From assembly GCF_001399975.1 (NCBI RefSeq), contig NZ_LKBD01000016.1, positions 33,185 through 97,184 of the forward strand: a stretch of DNA of 64,000 nt, in the 5' to 3' direction. The DNA is from Pseudoalteromonas sp. P1-9. GTDB lineage: Bacteria > Pseudomonadota > Gammaproteobacteria > Enterobacterales > Alteromonadaceae. Below the pieces are notes generated by a model. That model made no database searches, was not told the DNA's origin, and was given only the letters and a program-made list of their open reading frames with translations. Below are positions 1 through 10,514 of the stretch, piece after piece (the first letter of the stretch is position 1; the number at the start of each line of letters is the position of its first letter). The position numbers and the translations under genes are program-made.

Positions 1-1488
1 CTTGATACTATTAATAATTGCAAATGCACTGTCTTTATCGGCGAAAGTAATAATCACTAAGCGGCTTTTTGCGATATTGGCACCTTTTAGCACCTCTTTT
101 TGCTTTGCCTGACCAAAATAGATATTTTCTCCAGCGGCCTGCGCCTCTTTAACGCGCACTGTGTCACTATCTATCGCAACAAACGGAATTGCTTCCGTTT
201 TTAAAAAGCGCGCGATTATTTGGCCTACTCGGCCATAGCCGCAAATCACAACATGTTGACTAAACTCATCAAACTGAGCATCACTGTTATCATAACTTTG
301 ACTATTTTTTGTCAGTAAATTAGGGGCAACTTTATTGAGAATTTTATATGACAGCAAAGCGCCGTTATCCACCAAATAAGGCGTTATCGCCATACTTAAT
401 ACGCCAACCGACAACAGCAAGGATGCGTTTGCCGAGTTTAACAAAGCGTATTTTAATGCGAGTGAGATTAAGACAAAGCTAAACTCACCCATCTGGCATA
501 ACATAAGTGCACTTGCCAACGCATTTTCATGATTCTCGCCCGCCACTTTCGTCACAAAATACGTAATCGCCACTTTCAGTGTCAGCAAGCTAAATAACCC
601 AAGTGCAATCCATTGCAAGTTAGCCACAACAAACGTCATATCAAGCTGCATACCGATGGTGATAAAGAATAACCCCATTAGGATATCTCTAAATGGACGG
701 ATATCGGCTTCTAGTTGATGCTTATATTCACTTTCACCTAACATCATGCCTGCTAGAAAAGCACCTAGTGCCATGGATAAACCAAAAGCAGACGTTATCG
801 CTGCCGCAATAAGTGCAACCAATATGGTGGTCAACACAAATAACTCATCACTGCGTGTTTGCGCTATTTCACTGAAAATTCTCGGAAGTACCCATTTGCC
901 AACGGCCATCAATAGCGCAATAACCACACCGCCTTTTGCCAACGCCGTTAAAATGGTGGTCCATAACGACTCTGAGCCATTTGCCAAAAGCGGAAGCGCG
1001 ATTAATAAAGGCACTACCGCGATATCTTGAAATAGCAAAACGCCAATTGCCAGCTGCCCTGGTCTTGAGCGCAATAATGGCGAGCCACTGACTTGTTTAA
1101 CCACAATAGCAGTTGACGACAAGGCAACTAAACTACCAATGCTAAACGCCGCTATCATTGAAATTCCAAATAACCACAATAGCACCATAACCACTAAGGT
1201 AGTGATTACGACTTGCATTACGCCAACGCCAAAAACAATGTGGCGCATAGCCAGTAAACGAGGAATTGAAAACTCTAACCCTAAGCTAAACAGCAAAAAA
1301 ACGATGCCAAGTTCGGCAATAAAGTGCATTTGTTCACTTTGTTCAAGCCACGCAAAGCCGTCTTTACCGGCAAGGATGCCCACCGCTAAATAAGCTAAAA
1401 TGGGTGGCAGATTAAAGCGTTTAAACAGCCAAATCAGAACCACAGCGGCAATCAATATATAGAAGTAAACACCAAACGTATGCTGCAA
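1..1488 (-). CDS. Kef-type monovalent cation:proton antiporter (CPA2), C-terminus outside window
   Basis: Inner-membrane antiporter of the CPA2 family that would exchange K+ (or Na+) for H+. The 496 visible residues hold a long hydrophobic region of about a dozen membrane segments, then a cytoplasmic TrkA-N (RCK) nucleotide-binding domain that begins with the Rossmann motif CGYGRVG (near + position 240) and is cut by the window edge. The start is a TTG at 1486-1488: it has a good ribosome binding site (GAGGTGG) a few bases upstream, and the next residues (QHTFGVYFYIL) lead straight into the first membrane helix. The domain order matches KefB/KefC/YbaL; which subfamily cannot be settled without the C-terminus. 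It is divergent from the diguanylate cyclase gene. Family assignment is firm, ion and gating ligand are not. Confidence 0.85.
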   Translation of the reverse strand, partial: MQHTFGVYFYILIAAVVLIWLFKRFNLPPILAYLAVGILAGKDGFAWLEQSEQMHFIAELGIVFLLFSLGLEFSIPRLLAMRHIVFGVGVMQVVITTLVVMVLLWLFGISMIAAFSIGSLVALSSTAIVVKQVSGSPLLRSRPGQLAIGVLLFQDIAVVPLLIALPLLANGSESLWTTILTALAKGGVVIALLMAVGKWVLPRIFSEIAQTRSDELFVLTTILVALIAAAITSAFGLSMALGAFLAGMMLGESEYKHQLEADIRPFRDILMGLFFITIGMQLDMTFVVANLQWIALGLFSLLTLKVAITYFVTKVAGENHENALASALMLCQMGEFSFVLISLALKYALLNSANASLLLSVGVLSMAITPYLVDNGALLSYKILNKVAPNLLTKNSQSYDNSDAQFDEFSQHVVICGYGRVGQIIARFLKTEAIPFVAIDSDTVRVKEAQAAGENIYFGQAKQKEVLKGANIAKSRLVIITFADKDSAFAIINSIK

Positions 1489-1669
1489 ACACCACCTCTG
1501 CTATCGTAATAAGCGTTATGTCGAAAAAATGACGAATTCATTAGAAACGAGTCTCTCTAATCAATTAAATATAGCAAGTGTCTGTTTTTCTGCCACTTAA
1601 TAAAAGTGGCTTAGATTTTGCTTAAACATCCATGTACTTAATATTTTGCGGTAGTATGAGGGTAGTTAA

Positions 1670-2563
1670 GTGGAAAACGTACATGTTTTAACGCGTCAAA
1701 CAGACAGCAACGGCGATTATTTGCCGTATGGCCAGATCTATTCTGAACAGAATGACATAAGCCATACCCATGCGTTAGTAACGCAACTTCAAAAAACACT
1801 TGAGCTTACAAAATTATTAAACATCTTTTCGGTTGAAGCATCACGCGTAGTGCAATTTGCAGGCCTACAATTTCATAGTACCGAAGGGGTAATTGAAATG
1901 ACTGGCAGTAAAATTGAAGGTGAAAACCACGCCTTTGATCTGATGGCTGATGGCGAACGTCTTGGCCAGCTTATTTACTTTTCCCAAAATCTACCACAAT
2001 ACGCAAAGCAGAAATTAGCAAGATTACATACCGCACTTGTCTACCCTCTGCGCAATGCACTGTTGTTTTCACGCGTGAAGAAACTGGCTACCAAAGATGC
2101 ATTAACCGGGCTAAATAACCGCAGCATGTTTGATGATTGTCTATATCGCAAACTTGAGCGAAGCCGCCGTCATCACCGCAGCTTTGGCTTAATGTTGTTA
2201 GATTTAGATAACTTTAAGCAAGTAAACGATCAACATGGGCACCAAGTGGGCGATCAAGTATTGATCGATTTTGCCAATATTCTGACAGACTGTGTAAGAG
2301 GCACAGACACCGTATTTAGGTTTGGTGGTGATGAATTTGCCATTTTAATTGATGACGACAACTTTGAAGTAAGTCATATCTTAGCTAATCGCATTAAAAA
2401 ACGCGTGCACAGTCACCAACTGCTGAAAACCCATTCTGTAACCACCAGTATTGGTTTTTCCTTAAGTAAGGCAAAAGATATTCCTAACAGCATTTTTGAA
2501 CGTGCAGATAGAGCGCTTTATGCTGCAAAACAAGACGGACGAGATTGTTGCAAAACAAACTAA
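1670..2563 (+). CDS. GGDEF diguanylate cyclase with intact I-site
   Basis: Makes the second messenger c-di-GMP from two GTP. The C-terminal GGDEF domain (about residues 135-297) carries an intact GGDEF signature at 219-223 and, five residues before it, an RxxD inhibitory site (RGTD, 210-213), so the enzyme should be active and feedback-inhibited by its product. The first ~130 residues show no transmembrane segment and no domain I can name; they may form a small sensor or dimerisation module. The start is GTG at 1670, with GAGGG-type ribosome binding site upstream. No EAL domain. It is a single gene, divergent from the Kef antiporter and ending at a terminator hairpin shared with the convergent membrane protein gene. 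The sensory input is unknown. Confidence 0.9.
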   Translation: MENVHVLTRQTDSNGDYLPYGQIYSEQNDISHTHALVTQLQKTLELTKLLNIFSVEASRVVQFAGLQFHSTEGVIEMTGSKIEGENHAFDLMADGERLGQLIYFSQNLPQYAKQKLARLHTALVYPLRNALLFSRVKKLATKDALTGLNNRSMFDDCLYRKLERSRRHHRSFGLMLLDLDNFKQVNDQHGHQVGDQVLIDFANILTDCVRGTDTVFRFGGDEFAILIDDDNFEVSHILANRIKKRVHSHQLLKTHSVTTSIGFSLSKAKDIPNSIFERADRALYAAKQDGRDCCKTN

Positions 2564-2578
2564 GGCGTAGCCAGAATG

Positions 2579-2606
2579 AAAAAAGGAAGCATTAGCTTCC
2601 TTTTTT
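2579..2606. terminator. Bidirectional terminator between dgc and the small membrane protein gene
   Basis: Stem GGAAGC (2585-2590) and GCTTCC (2595-2600), loop ATTA, with an A-run before and a T-run after. It therefore works for the plus-strand cyclase gene and for the minus-strand gene, whose stop codon lies inside it. Confidence 0.85.
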
Positions 2607-2927
2607 TAGACGATAACCGGTAAGCAGCAAACACAAACCGACAAAAAAAGCCCCGAGCACATTGGCTATTTCAAAAAAGCTGGTAATAGGTGTCACGATA
2701 ATACAAATAAGGGGACACATTACCGCTAACAAAAAGAAACTTCCGCCTTTTCCTAACCAATAGCACAGCAGCAATGCAGCAGTAATCGCGCCAAAAATAG
2801 CGCCATAGAGCACCACAGTAAGATTAAACGAAAAAATAAGGCTCACCGCCAACACCACTGCAAATACAATTAAGCCGATATAAGCTTGCCCGATAAGTGA
2901 AAAACCAACTGCTTGACTAGTTTTCAT
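2592..2927 (-). CDS. Small four-helix membrane protein of unknown function
   Basis: A 111-residue, strongly hydrophobic protein with about four membrane segments (roughly residues 12-33, 36-57, 63-81, 86-105) and a basic tail (RLKKGS). I do not recognise the family. The start chosen is the ATG at 2925-2927, which overlaps the end of tilS by 11 bases and has a clear ribosome binding site (AGGAAG, five bases or so upstream); a longer frame reaching 2993 would lie wholly inside tilS and is unlikely. Overlap with tilS suggests translational coupling, so it is probably the last gene of the accA-tilS transcript. Function cannot be inferred from this position. Confidence 0.7.
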   Translation of the reverse strand: MKTSQAVGFSLIGQAYIGLIVFAVVLAVSLIFSFNLTVVLYGAIFGAITAALLLCYWLGKGGSFFLLAVMCPLICIIVTPITSFFEIANVLGAFFVGLCLLLTGYRLKKGS

Positions 2928-4221
2928 TTGCTTCCTTTTGTTGCCAACATAGGCCATTTTCGGCGTATGCATGTTTTGATATGCCCAAGCCAATTACTTG
3001 AACAAGTTGATTATTATAGTAAATTCCTGCAACCAATGGGCGTTGCCAAGGTGGTATACCAGCCTCTTTTAGCCATGTGCTAACCGATTTAGTACAGTTT
3101 CGGTGTTGTAAGGTAAATTTTTCAGCGCCAATATCAAAACGCAGATTAACGTGTTCATCCATAAATGGCGCACGCACACCTTGCGCTTTTTTTTCTACAC
3201 TAAACTCTTGATTACCGATAACCAGTGAACTTAGCCCAATGTTATCTCGATTTTCAGGCACCGCCTGAGGTAACACGATAAACAAAGCATCTTGGTAGCG
3301 TTTAATCGCAAAGCCACTACATTCAATACTCACTTGCGCATCCATTTTTGCCTTAAATGCTTGCTGGTTAACTTGATTGAGCACCTTTTGAGATGGCAAA
3401 ACTAGGTTATTTTGCTGTAGCCAATAACGTATTAAATTATTAATGCGCGCACGCGAAAAACCAATTACCTCATTGAGCAGAAAACGCTGATGAAAAATGC
3501 ACTTTTTCGCGTCTTCGGCAATGTATTCATCCAGTAATTGTTGTTGAGATTGCAGTAAGCTCACTACACGAGCGACGGTATTGCTAAAGCCCTTAAAGCG
3601 TACATTAAGTTCAGGAAGGATTTTATTACGTAAAAAATTTCGGTCAAAGCGATCGTCGTGATTTGATTCATCATTAATATGTGAAAGTTGCTGAGCCTTT
3701 GCGTACTCAACAATTTCTTTTCGCATAATGCCTAGTAATGGGCGAAATACAGGTAAACCATTTTCAATGCGAGAGCGTTGCTTCATCGCACCTAATCCCA
3801 ACAGCCCTGCTCCGCGTTTTAAACGAATAAAAAACGTTTCGACTTGATCGTCAAGGTGCTGCCCAAGTAATAATTCTGAATCGCTATGCAAGTGCGTTTT
3901 TAGTGCGTTGTAACGCGTGGTTCGCGCCACCGCCTCTAAGCTTTCACGATTAGCTTTCTTTACGCTTACTCGGTAAGCCGTATACGGGATTTGCCATTGC
4001 TGACATAAATCGGCACAAAACGCCTGCCACATATCGGCATTATCACTTAAGCCATGATTGACATGTACAGCGTCGATTTCAATGTGCGTGAACTCATCAC
4101 GAAAACGTTTCGCTAAATGTAATAATACAACCGAGTCAACACCGCCTGAAAGCGCAACAGTAAAGCGCATTTTTTCGGTGTTGGTAAGCTCATATTTAAA
4201 AGTGGAATAAATATCTTTCAT
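2917..4221 (-). CDS. tilS: tRNA(Ile)-lysidine synthetase
   Basis: Attaches lysine to C34 of the CAU-anticodon tRNA-Ile (lysidine), changing it from a methionine-like to an isoleucine tRNA; essential in bacteria. The N-terminal PP-loop ATPase motif SGGVDS is at residues 25-30 and is followed by the family motif GQHLDDQVET. The 434-residue length suits the longer gammaproteobacterial form with C-terminal tRNA-binding domains. I took the ATG at 4219-4221. Another in-frame ATG at 4239 lies inside the stem-loop of the preceding terminator and is a poorer choice. Neither has a good ribosome binding site, which is odd: the T-run of the accA terminator ends two to three bases before the ATG. It follows accA on the same strand. 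Confidence 0.93.
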   Translation of the reverse strand: MKDIYSTFKYELTNTEKMRFTVALSGGVDSVVLLHLAKRFRDEFTHIEIDAVHVNHGLSDNADMWQAFCADLCQQWQIPYTAYRVSVKKANRESLEAVARTTRYNALKTHLHSDSELLLGQHLDDQVETFFIRLKRGAGLLGLGAMKQRSRIENGLPVFRPLLGIMRKEIVEYAKAQQLSHINDESNHDDRFDRNFLRNKILPELNVRFKGFSNTVARVVSLLQSQQQLLDEYIAEDAKKCIFHQRFLLNEVIGFSRARINNLIRYWLQQNNLVLPSQKVLNQVNQQAFKAKMDAQVSIECSGFAIKRYQDALFIVLPQAVPENRDNIGLSSLVIGNQEFSVEKKAQGVRAPFMDEHVNLRFDIGAEKFTLQHRNCTKSVSTWLKEAGIPPWQRPLVAGIYYNNQLVQVIGLGISKHAYAENGLCWQQKEANEN

Positions 4222-4223
4222 AA

Positions 4224-4252
4224 ACAAAAAAAGCCGCAAAATGCGGCTTTTT
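4224..4252 (-). terminator. Terminator between accA and tilS
   Basis: On the minus strand, stem GCCGCA / TGCGGC (4233-4238 with 4242-4247), three-base loop, then a run of seven T. It lies 15 bases after the accA stop and touches the tilS start region, so tilS must rely on read-through or its own initiation. Confidence 0.85.
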
Positions 4253-4266
4253 CCAAAATCTTTTAA

Positions 4267-5223
4267 TTAGCAGTAACCAAAAGACATTAAACGCTCATAG
4301 CGCTGCTCTAACATTTCTTCTAATGATAAAGCTTTCAAATCACCTAAGTCACGTTTAATTTGTGCTTTAAGCGATTTCGCCATTGCATCGTAGTTACGAT
4401 GTGCACCGCCTAGTGGCTCTTCAACAATCGAGTTAATTAAGTCTAAGCTCTTAACACGATCAGCGCTTACACCCATAGCTTCTGCGGCAAGCGGGGCTTT
4501 TTCTGCACTTTTCCAAAGAATTGACGCACAACCTTCCGGTGAAATTACTGAGTATGTGCTGTACTGAAGCATATTAACACGGTCACCCACGCCAATTGCT
4601 AACGCACCACCTGAACCACCTTCACCAATTACCGTACAGATCACTGGTACTTTAAGGCCTGCCATCACTTTAAGGTTTTTAGCGATTGCTTCACTTTGAC
4701 CACGCTCTTCAGCACCAACACCTGGGTATGCTCCTGGCGTGTCGATAAACGTGATGATTGGCATATTAAAACGCTCAGCCATCTCCATTAAACGTAACGC
4801 TTTACGGTAACCTTCTGGCTTTGGCATACCAAAGTTACGCTTAATTTTCTCTGCTGTATCGCGGCCTTTTTGTTGACCGATAACCATTACTGGTTCGCCA
4901 TCTAAACGCGCAATACCGCCTACAATAGCCGGATCGTTAGCAAATGCGCGGTCGCCTGCTAATTCGTCGAATTCGGTAAAAATACGCTCGATATAATCTT
5001 TGGTATACGGACGTAGCGGGTGACGAGCAAGTTGTGAAACCTGCCATGGACCGAGATCCGAGAAAATTTTATTGGTCAGCTCTACGCTCTTATCTTTAAG
5101 GCGTGAAACTTCTTCTTCTAGACTCAGATCCAGTTCACCACCGCGACCTACGTTTTTAAGTTCTTCAATTTTTGCTTCCAACTCTGCAATTGGAAGTTCA
5201 AAATCAAGATAATTGAGACTCAT
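4267..5223 (-). CDS. accA: Acetyl-CoA carboxylase carboxyltransferase subunit alpha
   Basis: Alpha subunit of the carboxyltransferase half of acetyl-CoA carboxylase; with AccD (encoded at 60.5 kb) it moves the carboxyl group from carboxybiotin to acetyl-CoA, giving malonyl-CoA, the first committed step of fatty acid synthesis. The 318-residue length equals the usual 315-320. The crotonase-fold carboxyltransferase core is full length, with the oxyanion-type glycine motif GEGGSGG at 200-206 and [15 protein letters not shown] at 162-176. It lies 12 bases after dnaE, the conserved gammaproteobacterial dnaE-accA arrangement, and ends at a strong terminator. Confidence 0.97.
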   Translation of the reverse strand: MSLNYLDFELPIAELEAKIEELKNVGRGGELDLSLEEEVSRLKDKSVELTNKIFSDLGPWQVSQLARHPLRPYTKDYIERIFTEFDELAGDRAFANDPAIVGGIARLDGEPVMVIGQQKGRDTAEKIKRNFGMPKPEGYRKALRLMEMAERFNMPIITFIDTPGAYPGVGAEERGQSEAIAKNLKVMAGLKVPVICTVIGEGGSGGALAIGVGDRVNMLQYSTYSVISPEGCASILWKSAEKAPLAAEAMGVSADRVKSLDLINSIVEEPLGGAHRNYDAMAKSLKAQIKRDLGDLKALSLEEMLEQRYERLMSFGYC

Positions 5224-5235
5224 GCTCTAAACTAC

Positions 5236-8200
5236 CTAATTAAATTCTAGTTCAATATTCTGTGCTACTAAGCGTGAGAGATTAGCAAGTAACTCGTCAC
5301 TGGGTGTAACACACCACTGTGTTCCTAATGAAAGCTCAGTTGTTGCATCTGGGCGTTCATATTGAATTCTTATTGGGCAAGTACCAAATTTATACGGGGT
5401 GATGGTATGCTCTAATCGAGACAAGAAGTTATCACTCACTTCCTGCATTTTCACCGTCATTTTTATGTTTTTAACCCGCTTTTCACGAACAGATTCAATA
5501 CTTGCAACTTCGCGAGCGGTCATTGTAATACCACCTGAGAAGTTATCAAAGCTGACCACACCAGATATCACCAAGATATTGTTCATTTGCAGCAGTTCTT
5601 GGTAAGTTTCGAACTGTTCAGGAAATAAACGAATATCAATTCGGGCACTTTTATCATCCAGTGTCAGTAGCCCCCAACGCTTTCCTTTTTTATTAATTAA
5701 GGTGCGTGCATTAATCACTAAACCTGCCGCTGTAGACGTTACATCACGTTCCGTCGGTTGTAAATCGACAAGTCGACCCGACACATAATTTTTAAGCTCA
5801 CTACGGTATTGATTAATTGGGTGACCGGTCAAGTAAAGTCCCAGTGTTTCGCGTTCACCTTCCAACCATTCGTTATCGGTAAATTTAGGCGCTTGCACAA
5901 ATGCTGCGGCAACTTCCTCTGGCTCCGTTGCCAATAAACCAAATAAATCGCTTTGGCCTAGTGCTTCAGCTTTATTGTGTTGATCGGCCGATTTAAGCGC
6001 ATCAGGTAAGCTGGCAATTAAAATAGAGCGCGCACTTTGTGTTTGCTCTGGACCCAATTTATCCATCGCGCCGGACATTATTAGCTTTTCAATCACACGT
6101 TTATTTAAACGCTTAATATCGACGCGCGCACAGAAATCGAATAAATCTTTAAATGGGCCGCCAGCTTCTCGCGCTTCTAAAATTGCGTCTACTGGGCCTT
6201 CACCTACACCTTTAATCGCCCCAATACCGTAAACAATTTCGCCTTGATTATTTACCGTAAATTTATATAGACCCGAGTTCACATCAGGCGGTAATAATGT
6301 GAGTTTCATATTCTCACATTCATCAACAAGGGTAACAATCTTATCGGTGTTATCCATGTCGGCTGACATAACTGCCGCCATAAACTCTGCTGGATAATGG
6401 GTTTTCATCCACAGCGTTTGATAAGATACCAGTGCGTATGCTGCCGAGTGCGATTTGTTAAAGCCGTAACCTGCGAATTTTTCTACGAGGTCGAAGATCT
6501 TCATTGCAAGTTCGCCGTCTACGCCATTTTGCTTTGCGCCATCCTCAAAGGTTGAACGCTGCTTGGCCATTTCTTCAGGCTTTTTCTTACCCATGGCACG
6601 ACGCAGTAAGTCAGCGCCACCAAGGCTATACCCTGCCAGTACCTGAGCAATCTGCATTACCTGTTCTTGGTATAGAATAATGCCGTAGGTTGGCTCTAAG
6701 ATAGGTTGCAAGCTTTCGTGCTGATATTGTGCATCGGGGTAAGATACTTCTTCTCGACCGTGCTTACGGTCGATAAAGTTATCTACCATGCCTGATTGCA
6801 ACGGACCTGGGCGGAAAAGTGCAACCAGTGCGATCATGTCTTCAAAGCAGTCAGGCTTTAAACGACGGATAAGGTCTTTCATACCGCGAGATTCAAGCTG
6901 GAATACTGCTGTTGTTTCTGCGCGCAGTAATAATTCAAAGCTCGGTGGATCATTTAGCGGAATAGCGGCGATATCGATATGTTCTTTTTGCTCGCGCGTT
7001 AAGCGCTCATTGGCCATATCAATAGCCCACTGCAAAATGGTTAAAGTACGTAACCCTAAAAAGTCGAACTTAACCAGACCCGCTGTTTCTACATCATTTT
7101 TATCAAATTGGGTAACCGGGAATTTACCTTCATCATCACAGTAAAGTGCGGCGAAGTCGGTAATGGTTGTCGGTGAAATAACAACACCACCGGCGTGTTT
7201 ACCTGCATTACGTGTACAGCCTTCTAAAATACGGCACATATCGATAAGTTCTTTTACTTCATCGTCTGTGTCGTAGGCTTCTGGTAAACGCGGTTCAACA
7301 TCAAAGGCTTTTGCCAATGTCATGCCCGGATCGCCCGGTACTAATTTTGAAATACGGTCAACAAAACCATAAGGGTGACCAAGCACACGGCCTACATCGC
7401 GTATTACCGCTTTTGCCGCCATCGTACCAAAAGTAATGATCTGCGATACCGCATCACGGCCATAGAGTTTAGCAACGTGGTCGATTACTTCATCGCGTCG
7501 GTCCATACAGAAATCGACGTCGAAATCGGGCATGGATACACGTTCTGGATTCAAGAAACGTTCGAAAAGTAAGTCAAATTGCAGTGGATCAAGATCGGTG
7601 ATCTTGAGCGCATAAGCAACTAATGAACCAGCACCCGAACCACGGCCTGGACCCACAGGAATAATGTTATCTTTACTCCACTGGATGAATTCCATTACGA
7701 TCAAGAAGTAACCTGGGAAACCCATTTGGTTAATTACGTCAAGTTCAATTCTTAAGCGGTCATCATATTCGACGCGTTTGACTTTGCGATCTTCTTCATC
7801 AGGGAATAAGAACTGCAAACGTTCTTCCAGACCATCTTCCGATACTTTTACTAAGAAGTCTTCAATCGACAAAGAGCCCGTTGGGTAGTCTGGTAAGAAG
7901 TAGGTGCCGAGTTGAATGGTCACGTTGCAGCGCTTGGCAATCTCAACTGAGTTTTCCAGTGCTTCTGGAATATCCGAGAACAGCTCACACATTTGTTCTT
8001 CGGTTTTTAAATACTGCTGCTCTGAAAAACGTTTTGGACGGCGTTTATCATCTAAAGTGTAACCATCATGAATTGACACACGAATTTCATGGGCTTCAAA
8101 GTCTTCTTTATTGAGAAACACGACTTCGTTGGTGGCAACAACCGGCAGCCCTGAGTATTGAGCATAAGCCACAGCACTATGCAAATAATCTTCTTCTTGC

Positions 8201-8727
8201 TCGCGTTCGGTTCGCGTTAGCTCAATATAGTAATGATCTTTAAAGTGTTCTAAATAAAAGTTACCAATGGATTTGGTTAAATCATTATTGCCTTTTAATA
8301 AGGCTTTACCTAAATCACCGTCTTTAGCGCCTGAGAGTAATATAAGGCCTTCTTTATGCTCAATAAGCCACTCTCTATCAACCATAGGACGTTGCATAAG
8401 GTGGCCGCGTTGATAGCCTTTGGAAATAAGCAGTGTAAGGTTCTTATAGCCCGCATTATTTTTAGCAAGTACGACCAAACGACAAGGCTCATCGGGAAAT
8501 TCAGGACTGTGTAACCACAGATCAGCGCCAACAATGGGTTTAATACCAGCACCATGCGCAGCACCGTAAAAGCGCACTAAACCGCACAAGTTCATTTGAT
8601 CAGTAATGGCAAATGCAGGCATATTCAGCTCTGCAATTTTACCGACGATAGGCTTAGTTTTTGCTAAGCCGTCCACCATTGAATAATCACTGTGAACACG
8701 TAAGTGTATAAATTTAGGGTCTTGCAT
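5236..8727 (-). CDS. dnaE: DNA polymerase III alpha subunit
   Basis: Catalytic subunit of the replicative DNA polymerase III holoenzyme. At 1163 residues it matches E. coli DnaE (1160). An N-terminal PHP domain starts with [16 protein letters not shown]; the palm carries the catalytic aspartates in MPDFDVDF near residue 400; finger, helix-hairpin-helix and a C-terminal OB-fold region ([12 protein letters not shown] and following) complete it. I chose the ATG at 8725-8727, with AGG about eight bases upstream; the frame could open 24 bases earlier at a TTG, but the extra residues are not family-like. It lies 31 bases after rnhB and 12 before accA, in the standard lpxA-lpxB-rnhB-dnaE-accA order. 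Confidence 0.97.
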   Translation of the reverse strand: MQDPKFIHLRVHSDYSMVDGLAKTKPIVGKIAELNMPAFAITDQMNLCGLVRFYGAAHGAGIKPIVGADLWLHSPEFPDEPCRLVVLAKNNAGYKNLTLLISKGYQRGHLMQRPMVDREWLIEHKEGLILLSGAKDGDLGKALLKGNNDLTKSIGNFYLEHFKDHYYIELTRTEREQEEDYLHSAVAYAQYSGLPVVATNEVVFLNKEDFEAHEIRVSIHDGYTLDDKRRPKRFSEQQYLKTEEQMCELFSDIPEALENSVEIAKRCNVTIQLGTYFLPDYPTGSLSIEDFLVKVSEDGLEERLQFLFPDEEDRKVKRVEYDDRLRIELDVINQMGFPGYFLIVMEFIQWSKDNIIPVGPGRGSGAGSLVAYALKITDLDPLQFDLLFERFLNPERVSMPDFDVDFCMDRRDEVIDHVAKLYGRDAVSQIITFGTMAAKAVIRDVGRVLGHPYGFVDRISKLVPGDPGMTLAKAFDVEPRLPEAYDTDDEVKELIDMCRILEGCTRNAGKHAGGVVISPTTITDFAALYCDDEGKFPVTQFDKNDVETAGLVKFDFLGLRTLTILQWAIDMANERLTREQKEHIDIAAIPLNDPPSFELLLRAETTAVFQLESRGMKDLIRRLKPDCFEDMIALVALFRPGPLQSGMVDNFIDRKHGREEVSYPDAQYQHESLQPILEPTYGIILYQEQVMQIAQVLAGYSLGGADLLRRAMGKKKPEEMAKQRSTFEDGAKQNGVDGELAMKIFDLVEKFAGYGFNKSHSAAYALVSYQTLWMKTHYPAEFMAAVMSADMDNTDKIVTLVDECENMKLTLLPPDVNSGLYKFTVNNQGEIVYGIGAIKGVGEGPVDAILEAREAGGPFKDLFDFCARVDIKRLNKRVIEKLIMSGAMDKLGPEQTQSARSILIASLPDALKSADQHNKAEALGQSDLFGLLATEPEEVAAAFVQAPKFTDNEWLEGERETLGLYLTGHPINQYRSELKNYVSGRLVDLQPTERDVTSTAAGLVINARTLINKKGKRWGLLTLDDKSARIDIRLFPEQFETYQELLQMNNILVISGVVSFDNFSGGITMTAREVASIESVREKRVKNIKMTVKMQEVSDNFLSRLEHTITPYKFGTCPIRIQYERPDATTELSLGTQWCVTPSDELLANLSRLVAQNIELEFN

Positions 8728-8758
8728 TATCTGCCTAACTTGATTGACCAAGCATTGA

Positions 8759-9361
8759 TTAGCAATTGTTGGTCTGTTCTATTATTGTTTTTACGGGCTT
8801 AAAGCTTTGTCTATGATGCGGCGTAACACCGTGAAGTGCAAGTGCTTCTAAATGTGCCTTGGTTGGGTAACCTTTATGGCCAGCAAAGCCATAATTTGGG
8901 TACTCAGTATCCAGTGCTTTCATTTCGTTATCACGGGTCACTTTGGCAAGAATTGATGCTGCGCTAATTTCGGCAACTAAGCTATCACCTTTAACAACGG
9001 CTTGTGCAGGTACATTAATATCGGGTAAACGATTGCCATCAATAAAGACAAACTCAGCAGGAATATTAAGCCCTTCTACCGCGCGCTTCATGGCAAGCAT
9101 GGTAGCATGCAAAATATTAAGCTCGTCAATTTCTGCAACGCTGGCGCGGGCAATATTAAAGCACAGCGCCTTTTCAATAATTTCTTCGTAAAGTGCCAAG
9201 CGTTTTTTTTCGGTTAGCTTTTTTGAATCGGCGAGACCCGCGATTGGCTTTGATGGATCTAAAATAACCGCAGCGGTTACCACGTCGCCCACAAGCGGAC
9301 CACGCCCTACTTCATCAACACCTGCAATAAGTTGTGTATTTGGACGAATAATTTCAGTCAT
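8759..9361 (-). CDS. rnhB: Ribonuclease HII
   Basis: Endonuclease that cuts RNA in RNA-DNA hybrids and 5' of single ribonucleotides embedded in DNA. The first catalytic pair D16-E17 is seen in AGVDEVGRG, the third acid is D108 in FIDGNR, and the fourth lies in the [14 protein letters not shown] block. Length 200 residues, as usual. The ATG overlaps the lpxB stop by eight bases (ATGACTGA arrangement), so translation is probably coupled. It sits between lpxB and dnaE, as in most gammaproteobacteria. Confidence 0.96.
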   Translation of the reverse strand: MTEIIRPNTQLIAGVDEVGRGPLVGDVVTAAVILDPSKPIAGLADSKKLTEKKRLALYEEIIEKALCFNIARASVAEIDELNILHATMLAMKRAVEGLNIPAEFVFIDGNRLPDINVPAQAVVKGDSLVAEISAASILAKVTRDNEMKALDTEYPNYGFAGHKGYPTKAHLEALALHGVTPHHRQSFKPVKTIIEQTNNC

Positions 9362-10514
9362 GTTTGTTCTCTATTACATTACTTACAGCCAGCGCCGCTT
9401 GTTTACTAGCGTCGAGCCTTAATGACTTATGCATTTCATAAAACGTTTGTTTTAAAGCTGTTTGATCTTCTTCTAGCAATGGTTTTAAGGTTGCAGCCAA
9501 GTTTTCAGGTGTTAAATCATTTTGTAATAACTCAGGTACCAACTGCTTGCCCGCCAATAAATTAGGCAGTGAAAAGTGCTCAATGTTAAATTTAAATAAG
9601 CGTGTCACTAAGTGATATGTCAGGGCTTTTAGCTTGTAGCCAACCACCATTGGGCGTTTAAGCAACATGCATTCAAGTGCTGCCGTACCCGACGCCAATA
9701 ACACCGCATCAGCGGCGGTCATCACTTCACGCGACTTGCCATCAACAAAGGTAAATATCTCTTCCGCATTGAGCTTAGTTGCGACAGCTAAAAACTCTTC
9801 TTTGCGTTTTTCATTAACTAAAGGCACCAACACTTTTAACTTTGGTATCTCTGCTTTAAGTAACAACACCGCTTGAATATAGGGTTCGCTTAACAACGTG
9901 ACTTCAGAACCTCGGCTGCCCGGCAGCACTGCCAACACTTTATCTGTAGCTGATAAATCAAACAGTGCTCTACTAGCAGTTTGTTCATCTTCGAGCGGCA
10001 ACTCATCCGCCAAAGTGTGGCCGACAAACGCACATGGAATATTGTGTTTATCGTAAAACGCTTTTTCAAATGGTAATAATGCAAGCACTAAATTAGTGGC
10101 TTCTGCTACTTTAAAAACACGCTTTTCACGCCATGCCCATACCGATGGGCTAACATAATGCACGGTTTTAATACCAGCAGCCTTTAACAGCTTTTCAACG
10201 CGTAAGTTAAAGTCGGGAGCATCAATGCCAATAAAAATATCCGGCGGATTAGCGATAAAGCGCTGTACAATTTGCTTTTTAATGCTGAGTAGACGAAATA
10301 ACTTAGGCAGTACTTCAAAAACGCCCATTACGGCGAGTTCTTCCATTTGAAAATGGGTTTTGAATCCTTCAGCCAGCATACGCGGACCGCCAATGCCCTC
10401 AAATGTGGCATTTGGGTAATGTTGTTTTAGTGCTTTAATTAAACCTGCACCTAAAATATCGCCGGAGTGTTCCCCGGCGATAAGTGCAATTCGAAGTGGC
10501 TCATTCGAGATCAT
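9354..10514 (-). CDS. lpxB: Lipid-A-disaccharide synthase
   Basis: GT19 glycosyltransferase that joins UDP-2,3-diacylglucosamine and lipid X into the lipid A disaccharide at the inner face of the inner membrane. At 386 residues it is full length; it opens with the family pattern [18 protein letters not shown] and has the LPGSRGSEV nucleotide-binding stretch and the late motif [13 protein letters not shown]. Its ATG shares a base with the lpxA stop (TAATG), so the pair is translationally coupled. LpxH, which makes its lipid X substrate, is encoded at 54 kb. Confidence 0.97.
   Translation of the reverse strand: MISNEPLRIALIAGEHSGDILGAGLIKALKQHYPNATFEGIGGPRMLAEGFKTHFQMEELAVMGVFEVLPKLFRLLSIKKQIVQRFIANPPDIFIGIDAPDFNLRVEKLLKAAGIKTVHYVSPSVWAWREKRVFKVAEATNLVLALLPFEKAFYDKHNIPCAFVGHTLADELPLEDEQTASRALFDLSATDKVLAVLPGSRGSEVTLLSEPYIQAVLLLKAEIPKLKVLVPLVNEKRKEEFLAVATKLNAEEIFTFVDGKSREVMTAADAVLLASGTAALECMLLKRPMVVGYKLKALTYHLVTRLFKFNIEHFSLPNLLAGKQLVPELLQNDLTPENLAATLKPLLEEDQTALKQTFYEMHKSLRLDASKQAALAVSNVIENKHD

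Noticed and set aside
2928..2993. Longer N-terminus for the small membrane protein
   Set aside because: It lies entirely inside tilS, gives polar residues unlike the rest, and would make the well-placed AGGAAG ribosome binding site internal.
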